Positions 25,325 to 34,362 of a DNA stretch of 64,000 bases are shown one piece after another. Made by a program: the position numbers and the translations under genes. Origin of the DNA: Photobacterium leiognathi (GTDB lineage: Bacteria; Pseudomonadota; Gammaproteobacteria; Enterobacterales; Vibrionaceae). Positions within the stretch are counted from its first letter, which is position 1, and every line of letters begins with the position of its first letter. Under the pieces are notes generated by a model. The model ran no database searches, was not told the DNA's origin, and saw only the letters and a program-made list of their open reading frames with translations. The DNA lies in assembly GCF_030685535.1 (NCBI RefSeq), contig NZ_CP131599.1, positions 1,396,302 to 1,460,301 on the forward strand, written 5' to 3'.

Positions 25325-26650
25325 ATGTCTACGTTTAAAACGACAATTTTGAGCAAATTTATTAATTCTCGATATATTACTCTGGTAGGAATTTCGCTTC
25401 TTACCGTAGCAGCGGCGTTATCTATCAATACATCAACAACACAACATAAGCCAACTCAAGTACAACTACCCATTTCAAACACACCTGAAGTTGTTCTGAA
25501 AGCGCTATCACCAAAAGAAATGAAAAAGACGGTGGAACTACCACCAAGCTATGAATATAAGATCCAAAAAGGCGACACATTAAGTGAGATCTTCGCTCGT
25601 TTATCTATTCCTTATTCAACCATTCAAGACATCATGAAAGCGGACTTAAATACGCTTCAAATAGATAAACTAAAACCAGGTAACACATTACGTTTTTGGA
25701 TTAATGAAAGCGATCATAAGCTCAACAAACTAGAACTTGAATTTAGTTTGGCTCAGCGCATTGATTATATTAGACAAAAAGACGGTAGCTTTGATGTAAA
25801 AGAAATCACCTTACCTGGTGTATGGCACGAATCCGTAGCAACAGGCAGTATTCATGGCAGTTTTACCGCATCTGCACGCAAAGCAGGATTAAGCCACAGC
25901 GAAATCCAAGAAATCATGTCGCTGCTGAAAGATAAAGTAAATTTCAATCGCGATCTTAAAGCTGGTGATTTTTTTGAAGTCGTAACTAAGCGTAAATATA
26001 TTCAAAATCATCTGACGGGTGATAGTGAGCTACAAGCGATCCGTATTTATAACGGTAAGAGTTTAATATCGGCTTATCTACACTCAGATGGTAACTTCTA
26101 CGACCAAAATGGTGAAAGCTTACAACGTGCCTTCCTTCGCTATCCATATCCAGCGTCGAAGCACTTCCGTATTAGCTCACCGTTTAATCCAAACCGTGTG
26201 CATCCAGTAACGGGACGTCGCCAACCTCACAATGGTGTCGACTTTGCAACACCATCAGGTACACCAGTATTAGCAACTGGTGATGGTGTCGTAACATTGG
26301 TTACCAATCACCCTTATGCGGGACGATATGTAGTGATCAAGCACAGTGCTAACTACAGCACTCGTTATCTTCACAATAGCCGTATCTTAGTAAAACAAGG
26401 GCAACATGTTAAACGAGGTCAAGAAATTGCATTATCAGGTCGAACAGGACGTGTAACAGGACCACATATCCATTACGAGTTCTTGATCCGTGGTAAAGCG
26501 GTAAACCCGATGACGGCGAAAATTCCACTAGCAGCTTCTGTTCCTCATAAAGAGAAGAAAGAATTTGAGTTGCAAGTCGCGCAATATAACAAGCTGATGA
26601 AACAAGCACTGGAAACCGACAAAAACCAAATTGCTATTGTAAAAAAATAG
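25325..26650 (+). CDS. M23 murein DD-endopeptidase (MepM/Shy-type)
   Basis: 441-aa envelope metalloprotease that cuts D-Ala-mDAP crosslinks to let peptidoglycan expand. One N-terminal hydrophobic segment (ITLVGISLLTVAAALSI) exports or anchors it. Residues ~78-125 form a LysM-like domain (YKIQKGDTLSEIFARLSIP). The LytM/M23 domain at ~285-400 keeps its zinc ligands: the H and D of HNGVD (~302-306) and the last His of HIHYEF (~382-387), with RYLH between them. Architecture matches E. coli MepM and the vibrio Shy proteins; which Shy paralogue cannot be settled by eye. Monocistronic, with a terminator after it. Confidence 0.88.
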   Translation: MSTFKTTILSKFINSRYITLVGISLLTVAAALSINTSTTQHKPTQVQLPISNTPEVVLKALSPKEMKKTVELPPSYEYKIQKGDTLSEIFARLSIPYSTIQDIMKADLNTLQIDKLKPGNTLRFWINESDHKLNKLELEFSLAQRIDYIRQKDGSFDVKEITLPGVWHESVATGSIHGSFTASARKAGLSHSEIQEIMSLLKDKVNFNRDLKAGDFFEVVTKRKYIQNHLTGDSELQAIRIYNGKSLISAYLHSDGNFYDQNGESLQRAFLRYPYPASKHFRISSPFNPNRVHPVTGRRQPHNGVDFATPSGTPVLATGDGVVTLVTNHPYAGRYVVIKHSANYSTRYLHNSRILVKQGQHVKRGQEIALSGRTGRVTGPHIHYEFLIRGKAVNPMTAKIPLAASVPHKEKKEFELQVAQYNKLMKQALETDKNQIAIVKK

Positions 26651-26671
26651 CACTTTAACCACTCCCCCTGT

Positions 26672-26710
26672 AAAGAAGCACTGTCAGTCTAATGGCAGTG
26701 CTTCTTTATT
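26672..26710 (+). terminator. Terminator after the M23 endopeptidase
   Basis: AAAGAAGCACTG / CAGTGCTTCTTT stem with internal CA/TG pairs and a TATTTT tail. The remaining 240 bp to the next gene look like promoter DNA only. Confidence 0.8.
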
Positions 26711-26950
26711 TTCCATAGAAGCGTTTAATCCTATTGTTACCGTTAAAATGCTTTCTGATAACAATCAAGAATACATTTGGAAACATATTGTTTGTTAGAT
26801 GCTGTAAAAGTGTGATCAAATTATCTATTTATAAATTCGATTTACGCTTATTCTTTTTGCCATTGTATGCGCCATGATTGACCTGCTTGTGTTATCGGCA
26901 TCCAACACCTTTTCTACCTTTATATAGACTACCGAATACAGGAAATATCT

Positions 26951-28003
26951 ATGGCTAAGAAAACGCCTCCGTTTGAATTTGCAGGCCTTACTATTGAGGC
27001 TGGTAAACATGTTAATTGTGAATTAGAAATCGCGCGTCTTTATACGCATTCACCACTTTCAGTTTCCGTTGATGTGCTTCACGGTAAGCACCCAGGCCCA
27101 GTGCTATTAATTAACGCAGCTATTCATGGTGATGAATTAAACGGTATCGAAGTGGTTCGCCAAGTGATCGATAAAATCGATTTAAACAAACTACACGGTA
27201 CTATTATTGCGGTACCTGTGGTTAATGTGTTTGGCTTTATTCATAAATCACGTTACCTACCCGATCGCCGTGACTTAAACCGTTGTTTCCCAGGTTCAGA
27301 GCGAGGCTCAATTGCTGGTCGTATGGCTTACCAATACTTTAACCAAGTGGTACGTCGTGCAACTCATGTTGTTGATTTACATACCGCAGCTATCTACCGT
27401 ACTAACTTGCCACAGATCCGCGCGAACCTTGATAATCCATTAGCAAAAGAGATGGCAATGGCATTTGGATCACCTGTTGTGGTCGATGCAAGTTTGCGCG
27501 ATGGCTCATTACGAGCAGCTGCTGAAGCATTTAACATACCCGTGATCACATTTGAAGCAGGTGAAGCGTTACGTCTTGACCCACATGCAGTAGGATCTGG
27601 CGTTCAGGGCGTACTTAAGGTGATGCGCCATTTAGATATGCTACGCACTAGCCGTAGTAAAAAAGTTATTGAACCAATGGTGCCAAAGGCAACCCGTTGG
27701 ATCCGTGCCGACTATGATGGCTTGCTTCGATCCCATGTGGCCTTGGGTGAGAAGGTGTCGAAAGACCAGGTCATCGCCACAGTTAGCGATCCGGCTGGCA
27801 GTAGCGAAGTATCCGTTATTGCCCCACAAGGCGGGATCGTAATTGGTCAACAGACATTACCATTAGTTAATGAAGGTGATGCTATTTTCCATATCGCATT
27901 CTTTGAAGAGCCAGATGGCCTTGTCGAAGAGCAAGTGGAGAACTACTTAGGTGAAGCCATTGAAGAGCTTGATGATGACCTTAAATGGGGTATGACAAAC
28001 TAA
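26951..28003 (+). CDS. Succinylglutamate desuccinylase/aspartoacylase-family protein
   Basis: 350-aa zinc hydrolase of the M14-like AstE/AspA family. The first zinc motif is INAAIHGDELNGIEV (H and E ligands) and the third ligand lies in HVVDLHTAA; the Arg-rich DRRDLNRCFPGSERGSIAGR substrate region is conserved. The C-terminal ~90 residues form a barrel-sandwich/lipoyl-like subdomain. The family removes acyl groups from amino acids. Homologues I recall in this group often accompany a RimK-type ligase; here the nearest ATP-grasp gene is 5 kb away. AATACAGGA precedes the ATG. Exact substrate unknown. Confidence 0.82.
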   Translation: MAKKTPPFEFAGLTIEAGKHVNCELEIARLYTHSPLSVSVDVLHGKHPGPVLLINAAIHGDELNGIEVVRQVIDKIDLNKLHGTIIAVPVVNVFGFIHKSRYLPDRRDLNRCFPGSERGSIAGRMAYQYFNQVVRRATHVVDLHTAAIYRTNLPQIRANLDNPLAKEMAMAFGSPVVVDASLRDGSLRAAAEAFNIPVITFEAGEALRLDPHAVGSGVQGVLKVMRHLDMLRTSRSKKVIEPMVPKATRWIRADYDGLLRSHVALGEKVSKDQVIATVSDPAGSSEVSVIAPQGGIVIGQQTLPLVNEGDAIFHIAFFEEPDGLVEEQVENYLGEAIEELDDDLKWGMTN

Positions 28004-28023
28004 GCTTTGTCTAAGTAAGAAAT

Positions 28024-28056
28024 AAAAAGGGAAAGCTGACATCAGCTTCCCCTTTT
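28024..28056 (+). terminator. Terminator after the AspA-like gene
   Basis: AAAAGGG-AAGCTGA / TCAGCTT-CCCCTTTT stem with a bulge, followed by ATTT. Confidence 0.8.
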
Positions 28057-28082
28057 ATTTGAACGTTAAAAAAGCATAAATA

Positions 28083-28112
28083 AAAAGGCTAAGTGCGAAC
28101 ACTTAGCCTTTC
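28083..28112 (-). terminator. Terminator after mrcB
   Basis: AAAGGCTAAGTG / CACTTAGCCTTT perfect stem, loop CGAA; read leftwards it is followed by a T-rich tract, as expected for the convergent mrcB transcript. Confidence 0.8.
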
Positions 28113-28151
28113 TTATTAAATATTAACTCGTTGTTCAACGAATATGCTTAC

Positions 28152-30500
28152 TTACCAGTTAAACAACTTATTAAAGAAACCTTCAACTTTCTTCTGTACT
28201 TCTTGTGCTTGCTGTTTAACTTGCTGAACCTGACAGTTCTGCTTCAAGTCGCCATTTGGATCCCAAATCGGCATACGTGTAGTACCTGAACAATCTTCAG
28301 TATAGGTACCATTTGCTGCTACTGTATATTTCACCGCTTCAAGATCAGACGGTTGACGCAATACCAAAGGTTCAGGTTTTCGATGTTGAATGTAATCCGT
28401 ATACAAACGAAGCGCACCTGTTGCACCTGTTAAGTGGGCAGACTTGTTATCGTCACGTCCCATCCAAACCGTGACAACTTCACGTCCATCAATACCTACA
28501 TACCAGCTATCTTTACCATCGTTAGTTGTCCCTGTTTTACCCGCTAAGTGGCTATTAGGGAATAACTTATTCAATGAATGTGCCGTACCAAATTTCACCG
28601 TATCTTGCATTGCAAACATAGTTAACCACGCCGCTTGGCTTGGGACTACTGGTGCGGCTTTCGGCCAATTTTGATAAAGCACTTTACCATTTTCATCAAC
28701 CACTGCATTTAATGCTGTTAATGGTGCTAGGTAACCGTTATTACCAATCGCTTGATACATTTGCGTCACTTCTAATGGTGATAACGCAATCGAACCTAGG
28801 AATAACGATGGTACTTGTGGGATCTCTTGATAAGGAATACCCAGTTTCGTTAGCGTCGTAGAAACCTTATCGACACCTAACGCCATACCAAGGTTTACGG
28901 TTGGTACGTTATACGATTTCGCCAGTGCCATAAATAAAGGCACTTCACCACGGTATTTACGATCGTAGTTACGTGGGCTCCATGTCGCACCATCTTGCAT
29001 CTTAACCGACAGCGGCTGATCTTTAAGCGATGTAGCCAAGGTAAATTGCTCTGGCTCTTCCAACGCTGATAAGTAAATAGAAGGCTTCACTACAGAGCCG
29101 ATTTGACGCTGCGCATTAATGGCACGGTTATAACCCGGGAAGTCAGGGTTACTACCACCAATCATGGCGCGAATTTCGCCCGTTGTGCGATCTGCAATAA
29201 CCATCGCCGTTTGAAGATCTTTACCCGAACGTTTTTCAACAATCGGGATCATTTTCTTCACAGCTTCTTCAGCTAGCTTCTGAGATTGAGGATCCAATGA
29301 GGTAAATAGACGGAAACCTTTACCTTCTTCAAACGCATCACCCACCTTTTCTTCCAACTCACGTTTAATTTGATCAAAGTAAGCAGGCTGGCGTTTTGCT
29401 AATTGTCCCTTCGCTTGAATATCAAGAGGCAATTTAATCGATGAACGGTACTCTTTTTCAGTGATCAGCTTGTTATCAAACATGATCTTAAGTACCACAT
29501 TACGGCGGTCTTTCGCACGCTCAGGATGACGCCAAGGATTGTAGTAAGACGGGCCTTTTACCATGCCAATCATTAATGCCATTTGATCTGGACGTAATTC
29601 AGATAACGGGCGATCAAAATAATAACGCGACGCTAACGCAAAGCCATGAATACCACGACCGTTATATTGCGCTAGATAAACTTGGTTCATGTAGGCATCA
29701 AGGACTTCATTTTTACCGTATTTGTAGTCAATGATGATCGCCATATAAGCTTCTTTAAACTTACGCCACAGGCTACGTTCGCTTGATAGGAACATATTTT
29801 TTGCCAGCTGCTGGGTTAAGGTACTACCACCTTGAACCGTACGACCAACTTTAATATTCGCCACAAATGCGCGGGCAATACCCACCAGAGAAATACCATC
29901 ATGCTCGTAGAAATGGCGATCTTCTGTATCAACCAAACCTTCTACTAATAATTTAGGCATTTTATCTTTTGGTAAATAGATACGCTGCTGATCAGAGCCG
30001 CTTTCAAGCATACCTAACATTTTTGGATCAATGTGTAGGAAGCCCAACTCTTTATTGGTATCTAAATCCATCATCTTACTGATCCCTTCGCTATTGAAAG
30101 AAACAGAAACATGACGAGCACCTTCAGCGCCTTCTTTAAAGTTAAATGGACGACGAACGAACTCAACGCTCCAGCCATTTGCCTTATATTCACCACTTTG
30201 ATCTGGATGAGCTGCTTTGTGGTAACCCAATACTTTTAGCTCATTAACTAAAGCGTTATAGCTAATAGGAGAGCCTGGCTGTAGTGCTAATTCACGGGCA
30301 TAAACAACCGAAGGTAATTGCCAAAGTTGACCTGCAAACTTTTCGCTGATGGTTTTATTCAGGTTATTGCCTAAATAAGCCATGCCGACACCACCCACGA
30401 TGGCGACTGTCAGCAAACTGCGTTTAATGAAATGACGCGTCGAAGATGGTTGCGTCTTAGTGTCCTGCTTTTTATCAGGTTGTTGATTATTTGACGTCAT
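28152..30500 (-). CDS. mrcB: Penicillin-binding protein 1B (bifunctional transglycosylase/transpeptidase)
   Basis: 782-aa class A PBP that polymerises and crosslinks peptidoglycan from the inner membrane. A short cytoplasmic tail and one membrane helix (SLLTVAIVGGVGMAYLG) precede the UB2H domain. The GT51 domain shows EDRHFYEHDGIS and QGGSTLTQQLAKN. The transpeptidase domain has SVVKPS (SxxK, Ser nucleophile), SYN (KSYNVPT) and KTGT. Length and order equal PBP1B. The ATG at 30500 (MTSNNQQPDKK) is chosen over 30551 because a GGAT-type ribosome site precedes it and the upstream extension is hydrophobic and unlike the family. The gene is transcribed alone. Confidence 0.95.
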   Translation of the reverse strand: MTSNNQQPDKKQDTKTQPSSTRHFIKRSLLTVAIVGGVGMAYLGNNLNKTISEKFAGQLWQLPSVVYARELALQPGSPISYNALVNELKVLGYHKAAHPDQSGEYKANGWSVEFVRRPFNFKEGAEGARHVSVSFNSEGISKMMDLDTNKELGFLHIDPKMLGMLESGSDQQRIYLPKDKMPKLLVEGLVDTEDRHFYEHDGISLVGIARAFVANIKVGRTVQGGSTLTQQLAKNMFLSSERSLWRKFKEAYMAIIIDYKYGKNEVLDAYMNQVYLAQYNGRGIHGFALASRYYFDRPLSELRPDQMALMIGMVKGPSYYNPWRHPERAKDRRNVVLKIMFDNKLITEKEYRSSIKLPLDIQAKGQLAKRQPAYFDQIKRELEEKVGDAFEEGKGFRLFTSLDPQSQKLAEEAVKKMIPIVEKRSGKDLQTAMVIADRTTGEIRAMIGGSNPDFPGYNRAINAQRQIGSVVKPSIYLSALEEPEQFTLATSLKDQPLSVKMQDGATWSPRNYDRKYRGEVPLFMALAKSYNVPTVNLGMALGVDKVSTTLTKLGIPYQEIPQVPSLFLGSIALSPLEVTQMYQAIGNNGYLAPLTALNAVVDENGKVLYQNWPKAAPVVPSQAAWLTMFAMQDTVKFGTAHSLNKLFPNSHLAGKTGTTNDGKDSWYVGIDGREVVTVWMGRDDNKSAHLTGATGALRLYTDYIQHRKPEPLVLRQPSDLEAVKYTVAANGTYTEDCSGTTRMPIWDPNGDLKQNCQVQQVKQQAQEVQKKVEGFFNKLFNW

Positions 30501-30856
30501 TAATTTATCCAATTCAACAGCACCACTGATTAAAAAGAAATTTATAATCAATGAGATAGAAAATAAAACTTGCTGCTAAATTATTGCCTTATATAGAAAT
30601 CAATATAGTTGTGCTAAACATAATCTGATTACTCAATGATCATGTCATCCGTATGTCAGTTCTGTATTGTATGATTTTTCCCATCATCTCGCAGTGACTT
30701 TTCATTACACGCCAATCCTCACCTTTACTATATGCCCTCTAATATCACTTGCGATTTGCGCTTTTATTCGCAATTTTGTCTTAAATCATCCAAAATAGTG
30801 CCCCTTTAATTACGCCAACGATCAATACCGATCAGGCAAGGCGCTCAGAGATATCT
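30501..30856. promoter_or_regulatory. Divergent spacer upstream of mrcB
   Basis: Gene-free AT-rich DNA that must contain the mrcB promoter and the promoter of the 148-aa gene. I see no strong palindrome. Confidence 0.4.
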
Positions 30857-31303
30857 ATGCAACGCGATTATACTTTAAACAGCCTATTAACAATGCCTCG
30901 TCATGAACTTGAGGAATTTAGCTTACGCGTGATCGGCCGTATGGTGCCTGAAGATGTGATGCAAGAAATCTTTACCTTCGAGCAAGAAGAAGTAGATAGC
31001 GAAGAACGTCTTAAATCAGCACAGTTTGATGCCATGCTACGTATGACAGCTGTCGCTTTAGGTGAAGTAAAAGAAGCCTTTTCAGAATCAGAGAATGCAA
31101 AACAGAATACAGAACGTATGACACGCCTTATTCTTTGGCACTTTTATGCTATTTCATTCCAGTTAGAAGAAGCGGTAACACTTGAGCAGCATTGTGCGGA
31201 GGTTGAGAAAATTTTGGCTAATGCACCTGAAAATGCATTTGGTTGGATCAGCGTATTAACTGAATTACTGCATCGTTACGCAGCCCTAAGCGAAGAAAAG
31301 TAA
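30857..31303 (+). CDS. Conserved-looking helical protein of unknown function
   Basis: 148-aa acidic, all-helical soluble protein (MQRDYTLNSLLTMPRHELEE...) with no signal peptide, no cysteine pair and no recognised motif. The protein has an unusually even spread of Glu and Leu, consistent with a helical bundle or protein-binding adaptor. It stands alone between divergent mrcB and a terminator shared with the next small gene. I do not recognise a named family; start chosen at the first ATG, preceded by GGCGCTCAGAGA (a weak ribosome site). Confidence 0.65.
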   Translation: MQRDYTLNSLLTMPRHELEEFSLRVIGRMVPEDVMQEIFTFEQEEVDSEERLKSAQFDAMLRMTAVALGEVKEAFSESENAKQNTERMTRLILWHFYAISFQLEEAVTLEQHCAEVEKILANAPENAFGWISVLTELLHRYAALSEEK

Positions 31304-31328
31304 TAGCTACATTTTCTGCAGATAAATA

Positions 31329-31360
31329 AAAAGGCGTATCCATGGGATACGCCTTCTTTA
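31329..31360. terminator. Bidirectional terminator
   Basis: AAGGCGTATCC / GGATACGCCTT stem with a 3-nt loop, A-run on the left and T-rich on the right; serves the 148-aa gene and the convergent 53-aa gene. Confidence 0.85.
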
Positions 31361-31389
31361 AATCTTTTATTGCCGAGAACTAATCTGTA

Positions 31390-31551
31390 TTAATAATCGA
31401 AATCGCTGTACTCCGGACTCTCAGAACGTGAACGTGAAACACGACGTTTCTTCTTGTTACGAGATTGGTTCAAATCATAAAAATCATCATTAAATTCTGA
31501 GTTGAATTTTGATTTGCTGCCCTTATGAAACTTTTGGTCTAACTTAGCCAT
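31390..31551 (-). CDS. 53-aa charged small protein
   Basis: ATG at 31551 with AGGA 8 nt upstream. The product begins MAKLDQKFHKGSKSKFNSEF, has a very basic centre (RNKKKRRVSRSRS) and an acidic, aromatic end (ESPEYSDFDY). It is hydrophilic, without a membrane helix, and probably binds nucleic acid or a negatively charged partner (inference from charge only). It ends 30 bp before a bidirectional terminator and is encoded just downstream of hdfR on the same strand, separated by about 230 bp. Family not recognised. Confidence 0.6.
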   Translation of the reverse strand: MAKLDQKFHKGSKSKFNSEFNDDFYDLNQSRNKKKRRVSRSRSESPEYSDFDY

Positions 31552-31779
31552 TTGCGATTCCTGAACTACATCCAGATTGAGTAATTAATAAATAGAACAC
31601 ACGCAATATTAATGCTCTATTGTGACAAATATACGTCGCTTTTCTTTAAAATCAGTGACAACTACCTTGTTTGTCTTTGCTCTGATTTATTAGCTCAAAC
31701 CGTATTTTTCTTAAGACTAATTCAGGATCTCGCCTTCTGTACAACAAGATTTTTTACTCATTAAAACAAAAAAAACTTA

Positions 31780-32640
31780 TCAAATGTTTTCGATCACATT
31801 CTTAAATGGTACTTCCACCAAAGCCTTGATCAAGTCCTCTTTTTCGTTATCTTCTCGCCATACTAAATATAAACTTTGTTCCATAACAGGTGCATCTTCA
31901 ACCAAGTGGATCAAGCCTGCTTGTTTAGCATTAGCTACAACAGGTGATGGTAAATAACCAACCCCATCATTTGCCAAAATATAATCAAGTGCCATCTTCA
32001 CTGAGTGAGTATGCATGATAGGTGTACGTTGTAATTCGGCGATACGACTGTGCTCAACAGAAAAACGTGTACCCCAATCTAAAAAGACGAGTGGAATATC
32101 ACGCGTATCATGTAAGTGGCAGCCTTCTTTATTAGTCACCAACTGCAACTGATAATCACGCACTTTACGTACATTCAAGTTTTCAATCTTTGGTGGCTCA
32201 CTGGTAATAAACAGATCAATGCTCTTATCAAAGAGACGTTTTGCCATCCCTTCACGCTTCACTGACTCTAAACGTAATGCCAACCCAGGGATGCTAGTGT
32301 AGATCTGATTGATCCAATCAGAGATCCCATCAAACTCCCAAAATAAAGGAGATGCACCGATTGCTAATTGGGTGTTCAAACTATCTGTTAACGCAACATC
32401 CTGTTTAGCACGTCCCCAGGTTTGCAAAATCGCTTCTGCATAGGGCTGTAAACGCTCACCAGCTGCCGTTAAGTGTACATTACCACGCTGACGAGAAAAC
32501 AACGGGTTACCAAGTTGAGACTCTAGTTGTCGAATGCGAAAACTAACGGCTGATTGAGTTAAATATAAGTTGTCAGCTGCTCGTCCAAAATGGCGAGTTT
32601 TTGTAACTTCTAAGAATGTTTTTAGTAATTCTGTATCCAC
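31780..32640 (-). CDS. hdfR: LysR-family regulator HdfR
   Basis: 286-aa LysR-type transcription factor. The N-terminal winged helix (MDTELLKTFLEVTKTRHFGR, then AADNLYLTQSAVSFRIRQLE) is nearly the HdfR wording, and the C-terminal effector domain is of the usual two-lobe form. In E. coli HdfR represses flhDC and activates gltBD. The assignment is supported by synteny: maoP (yifE) is divergent immediately upstream, as in E. coli. The start is at the first ATG of the conserved N-terminus. Confidence 0.88.
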   Translation of the reverse strand: MDTELLKTFLEVTKTRHFGRAADNLYLTQSAVSFRIRQLESQLGNPLFSRQRGNVHLTAAGERLQPYAEAILQTWGRAKQDVALTDSLNTQLAIGASPLFWEFDGISDWINQIYTSIPGLALRLESVKREGMAKRLFDKSIDLFITSEPPKIENLNVRKVRDYQLQLVTNKEGCHLHDTRDIPLVFLDWGTRFSVEHSRIAELQRTPIMHTHSVKMALDYILANDGVGYLPSPVVANAKQAGLIHLVEDAPVMEQSLYLVWREDNEKEDLIKALVEVPFKNVIENI

Positions 32641-32859
32641 TGCGAAATTCTCAAGAATTAGAAGGATAAATAGCGTGATTATCGCGCTATTTAAGCATTA
32701 TATATCTAATTAGCAAGAGCTTAATCTCGTTGTTAACCAATATGATGATTTAGTGCAGATTTTGATTAAAAAAATTAATCGTAATAATAAAAATAGTTTG
32801 ATTTACAAATTTTCAAAGCTGGATAAATATCACCGCAAATCACATCAAGGACTTTATGA
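32641..32859. promoter_or_regulatory. hdfR-maoP divergent promoter region, possible maoS location
   Basis: 219 bp carrying both promoters. In E. coli the same spacer holds maoS, the single site that with MaoP confines the Ori macrodomain. I cannot point to the site by sequence; the claim is positional only. Confidence 0.35.
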
Positions 32860-33216
32860 ATGAGAAGTGAAGGTAAATTTTACGACGATAAAAATTTCCC
32901 ACGTGGCTTTAATCGCTCGGGGGTTTTCACAATTAGTGAGGCCAGCGTCTTAGAGAATTATGGACGTACAATGCGCGCTTTACATGAAGGTGCTGCGCAA
33001 CCTATCGATGAGTCTGAAACTCAATTCCTTGCTGAAATATTAGGCCAGCAAGCAGCAGTGTCTGAATTTGGTAAGTGTTGGTTAAAATACCTAAATCACA
33101 CCAATCATAAAGCACGCAGTTACACATTATGCGTATCTCAGCGCTCTAGTAATAGCGCATACGGCGACGATGATGATACCGATGGTGATAGTAGTGATAG
33201 CGATTTAGACTATTAA
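32860..33216 (+). CDS. maoP: Macrodomain Ori organisation protein MaoP (YifE family)
   Basis: 118 aa. The N-terminal YDDKNFPRGFNRSGVFTISE and the central FGKCWLKYLNHTNHKARSYTL match the YifE/MaoP family as I recall it from E. coli (FDNKHYPRGFSRHGDFTI...). The C-terminus is an acidic tail of Asp and Ser (DDDDTDGDSSDSDLDY), longer than in E. coli. MaoP works with the maoS site to organise the replication-origin region; whether it does so on the replicon represented here is not known. AAGGA precedes the ATG. A terminator follows. Confidence 0.85.
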   Translation: MRSEGKFYDDKNFPRGFNRSGVFTISEASVLENYGRTMRALHEGAAQPIDESETQFLAEILGQQAAVSEFGKCWLKYLNHTNHKARSYTLCVSQRSSNSAYGDDDDTDGDSSDSDLDY

Positions 33217-33260
33217 TCACCCAGAGGAACTCCTTCCTCTGCTTTGATCGAGTAACAATG

Positions 33261-33292
33261 AAGCCATCCCACATTTGTGTGATGGCTTATTT
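33261..33292 (+). terminator. Terminator after maoP
   Basis: AAGCCATC(CC)ACA / TGT(G)ATGGCTT hairpin followed by ATTTCTTTTT. Confidence 0.8.
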
Positions 33293-33336
33293 CTTTTTAA
33301 TAGCCTGTAAAAAGCAGGTACTTTATTGGTAAAGCT

Positions 33337-34362
33337 ATGAAAATTTGTTTTGTTATGTACCCGTGGGACAAAGTTGAAGCAGAAAACGATTCAACATTAC
33401 GTCTAATCCATGAAGCAGCTAGTCGTGGACACACGGTTGCAATTACAACACCGAGTAACTTAACTATGCGCGACAGCATGGCAATTGCTTTCTGTAACGT
33501 ATTAAAGAAAGGTGATGTATCAAACAATATCCCTAGCTTTTACCGTAAAGCAGAATTTAATAAAGCTGAGTTACCACTTGCGGGCTTCGATGTTATTTTC
33601 ATGCGTGCTAACCCACCGCTAGATACCATGGCATTGAACTTCTTGGATTCTGTTCGTGAGCACACGTTTATCATTAACGATATTGATGGCCTACGTGTAG
33701 CAAACAACAAGCTATACACTGCATCACTACCAGATCCAAACCATGAGTTTATTCCAGCAACGCACGTATCGAAGAACCGTGAGTACCTTGAGCGTGTATT
33801 AGATGAATCAACCCAAGAACGCATGATCCTAAAACCACTGAATGGTTACGGCGGTAAAGGCGTTATCTTGGTTGAGAAAAGTGCAAAATCAAGTGTGAAA
33901 TCACTGCTTGATTTCTACATTGGTGACGATGAGAACTATGTGATCCTACAAGATTACATCGAAGGTGCAGAGCAAGGCGACGTACGTATTCTTGTGTTAA
34001 ATGGTGAGCCAATTGGTGCGATGCGTCGCGTACCTGCTGAAGGTGACGTTCGCTCAAACATCCATGCAGGCGGCCGTGAAGTAAAACACACACTAACCAA
34101 GCAAGAGCTTGATCTATGTAAACACATTGGTCCTAAGCTAGTGCGCGACGGTCTGTACTTCGTAGGTCTTGATGTTATCAACGGTAAGCTCGTTGAAGTT
34201 AACGTATTAAGCCCAGGTGGCATTACACGTATTAACCGTCTAAACCGCGTAAAACTTCAACGTAACGTGCTTGATTTTGCTGAAAGCGTAGTAATGGCGA
34301 AAGAAATTGGTATTGCTCGTAAAAATGATTTTCGTAAGGTAATTGCTGATGCTGCATACTGA
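33337..34362 (+). CDS. GshB/RimK-type ATP-grasp ligase
   Basis: 341-aa ATP-grasp enzyme that should join an amine to a carboxylate through an acyl-phosphate. The N-terminal domain (MKICFVMYPWDKVEAENDST) and FMRANPPLDTMALNFLD, INDIDGLRVANNKLYTASL are strongly glutathione-synthetase-like; MILKPLNGYGGKGV is the ATP-grasp loop and LVEVNVLSPGGI carries the Mg-binding Glu and Asn. However, it is not beside gshA and its stop overlaps the start of a QEGLA/DUF1704 protein gene, a pairing not expected of the housekeeping gshB. A specialised peptide ligase is more likely (inference). Confidence 0.82.
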   Translation: MKICFVMYPWDKVEAENDSTLRLIHEAASRGHTVAITTPSNLTMRDSMAIAFCNVLKKGDVSNNIPSFYRKAEFNKAELPLAGFDVIFMRANPPLDTMALNFLDSVREHTFIINDIDGLRVANNKLYTASLPDPNHEFIPATHVSKNREYLERVLDESTQERMILKPLNGYGGKGVILVEKSAKSSVKSLLDFYIGDDENYVILQDYIEGAEQGDVRILVLNGEPIGAMRRVPAEGDVRSNIHAGGREVKHTLTKQELDLCKHIGPKLVRDGLYFVGLDVINGKLVEVNVLSPGGITRINRLNRVKLQRNVLDFAESVVMAKEIGIARKNDFRKVIADAAY

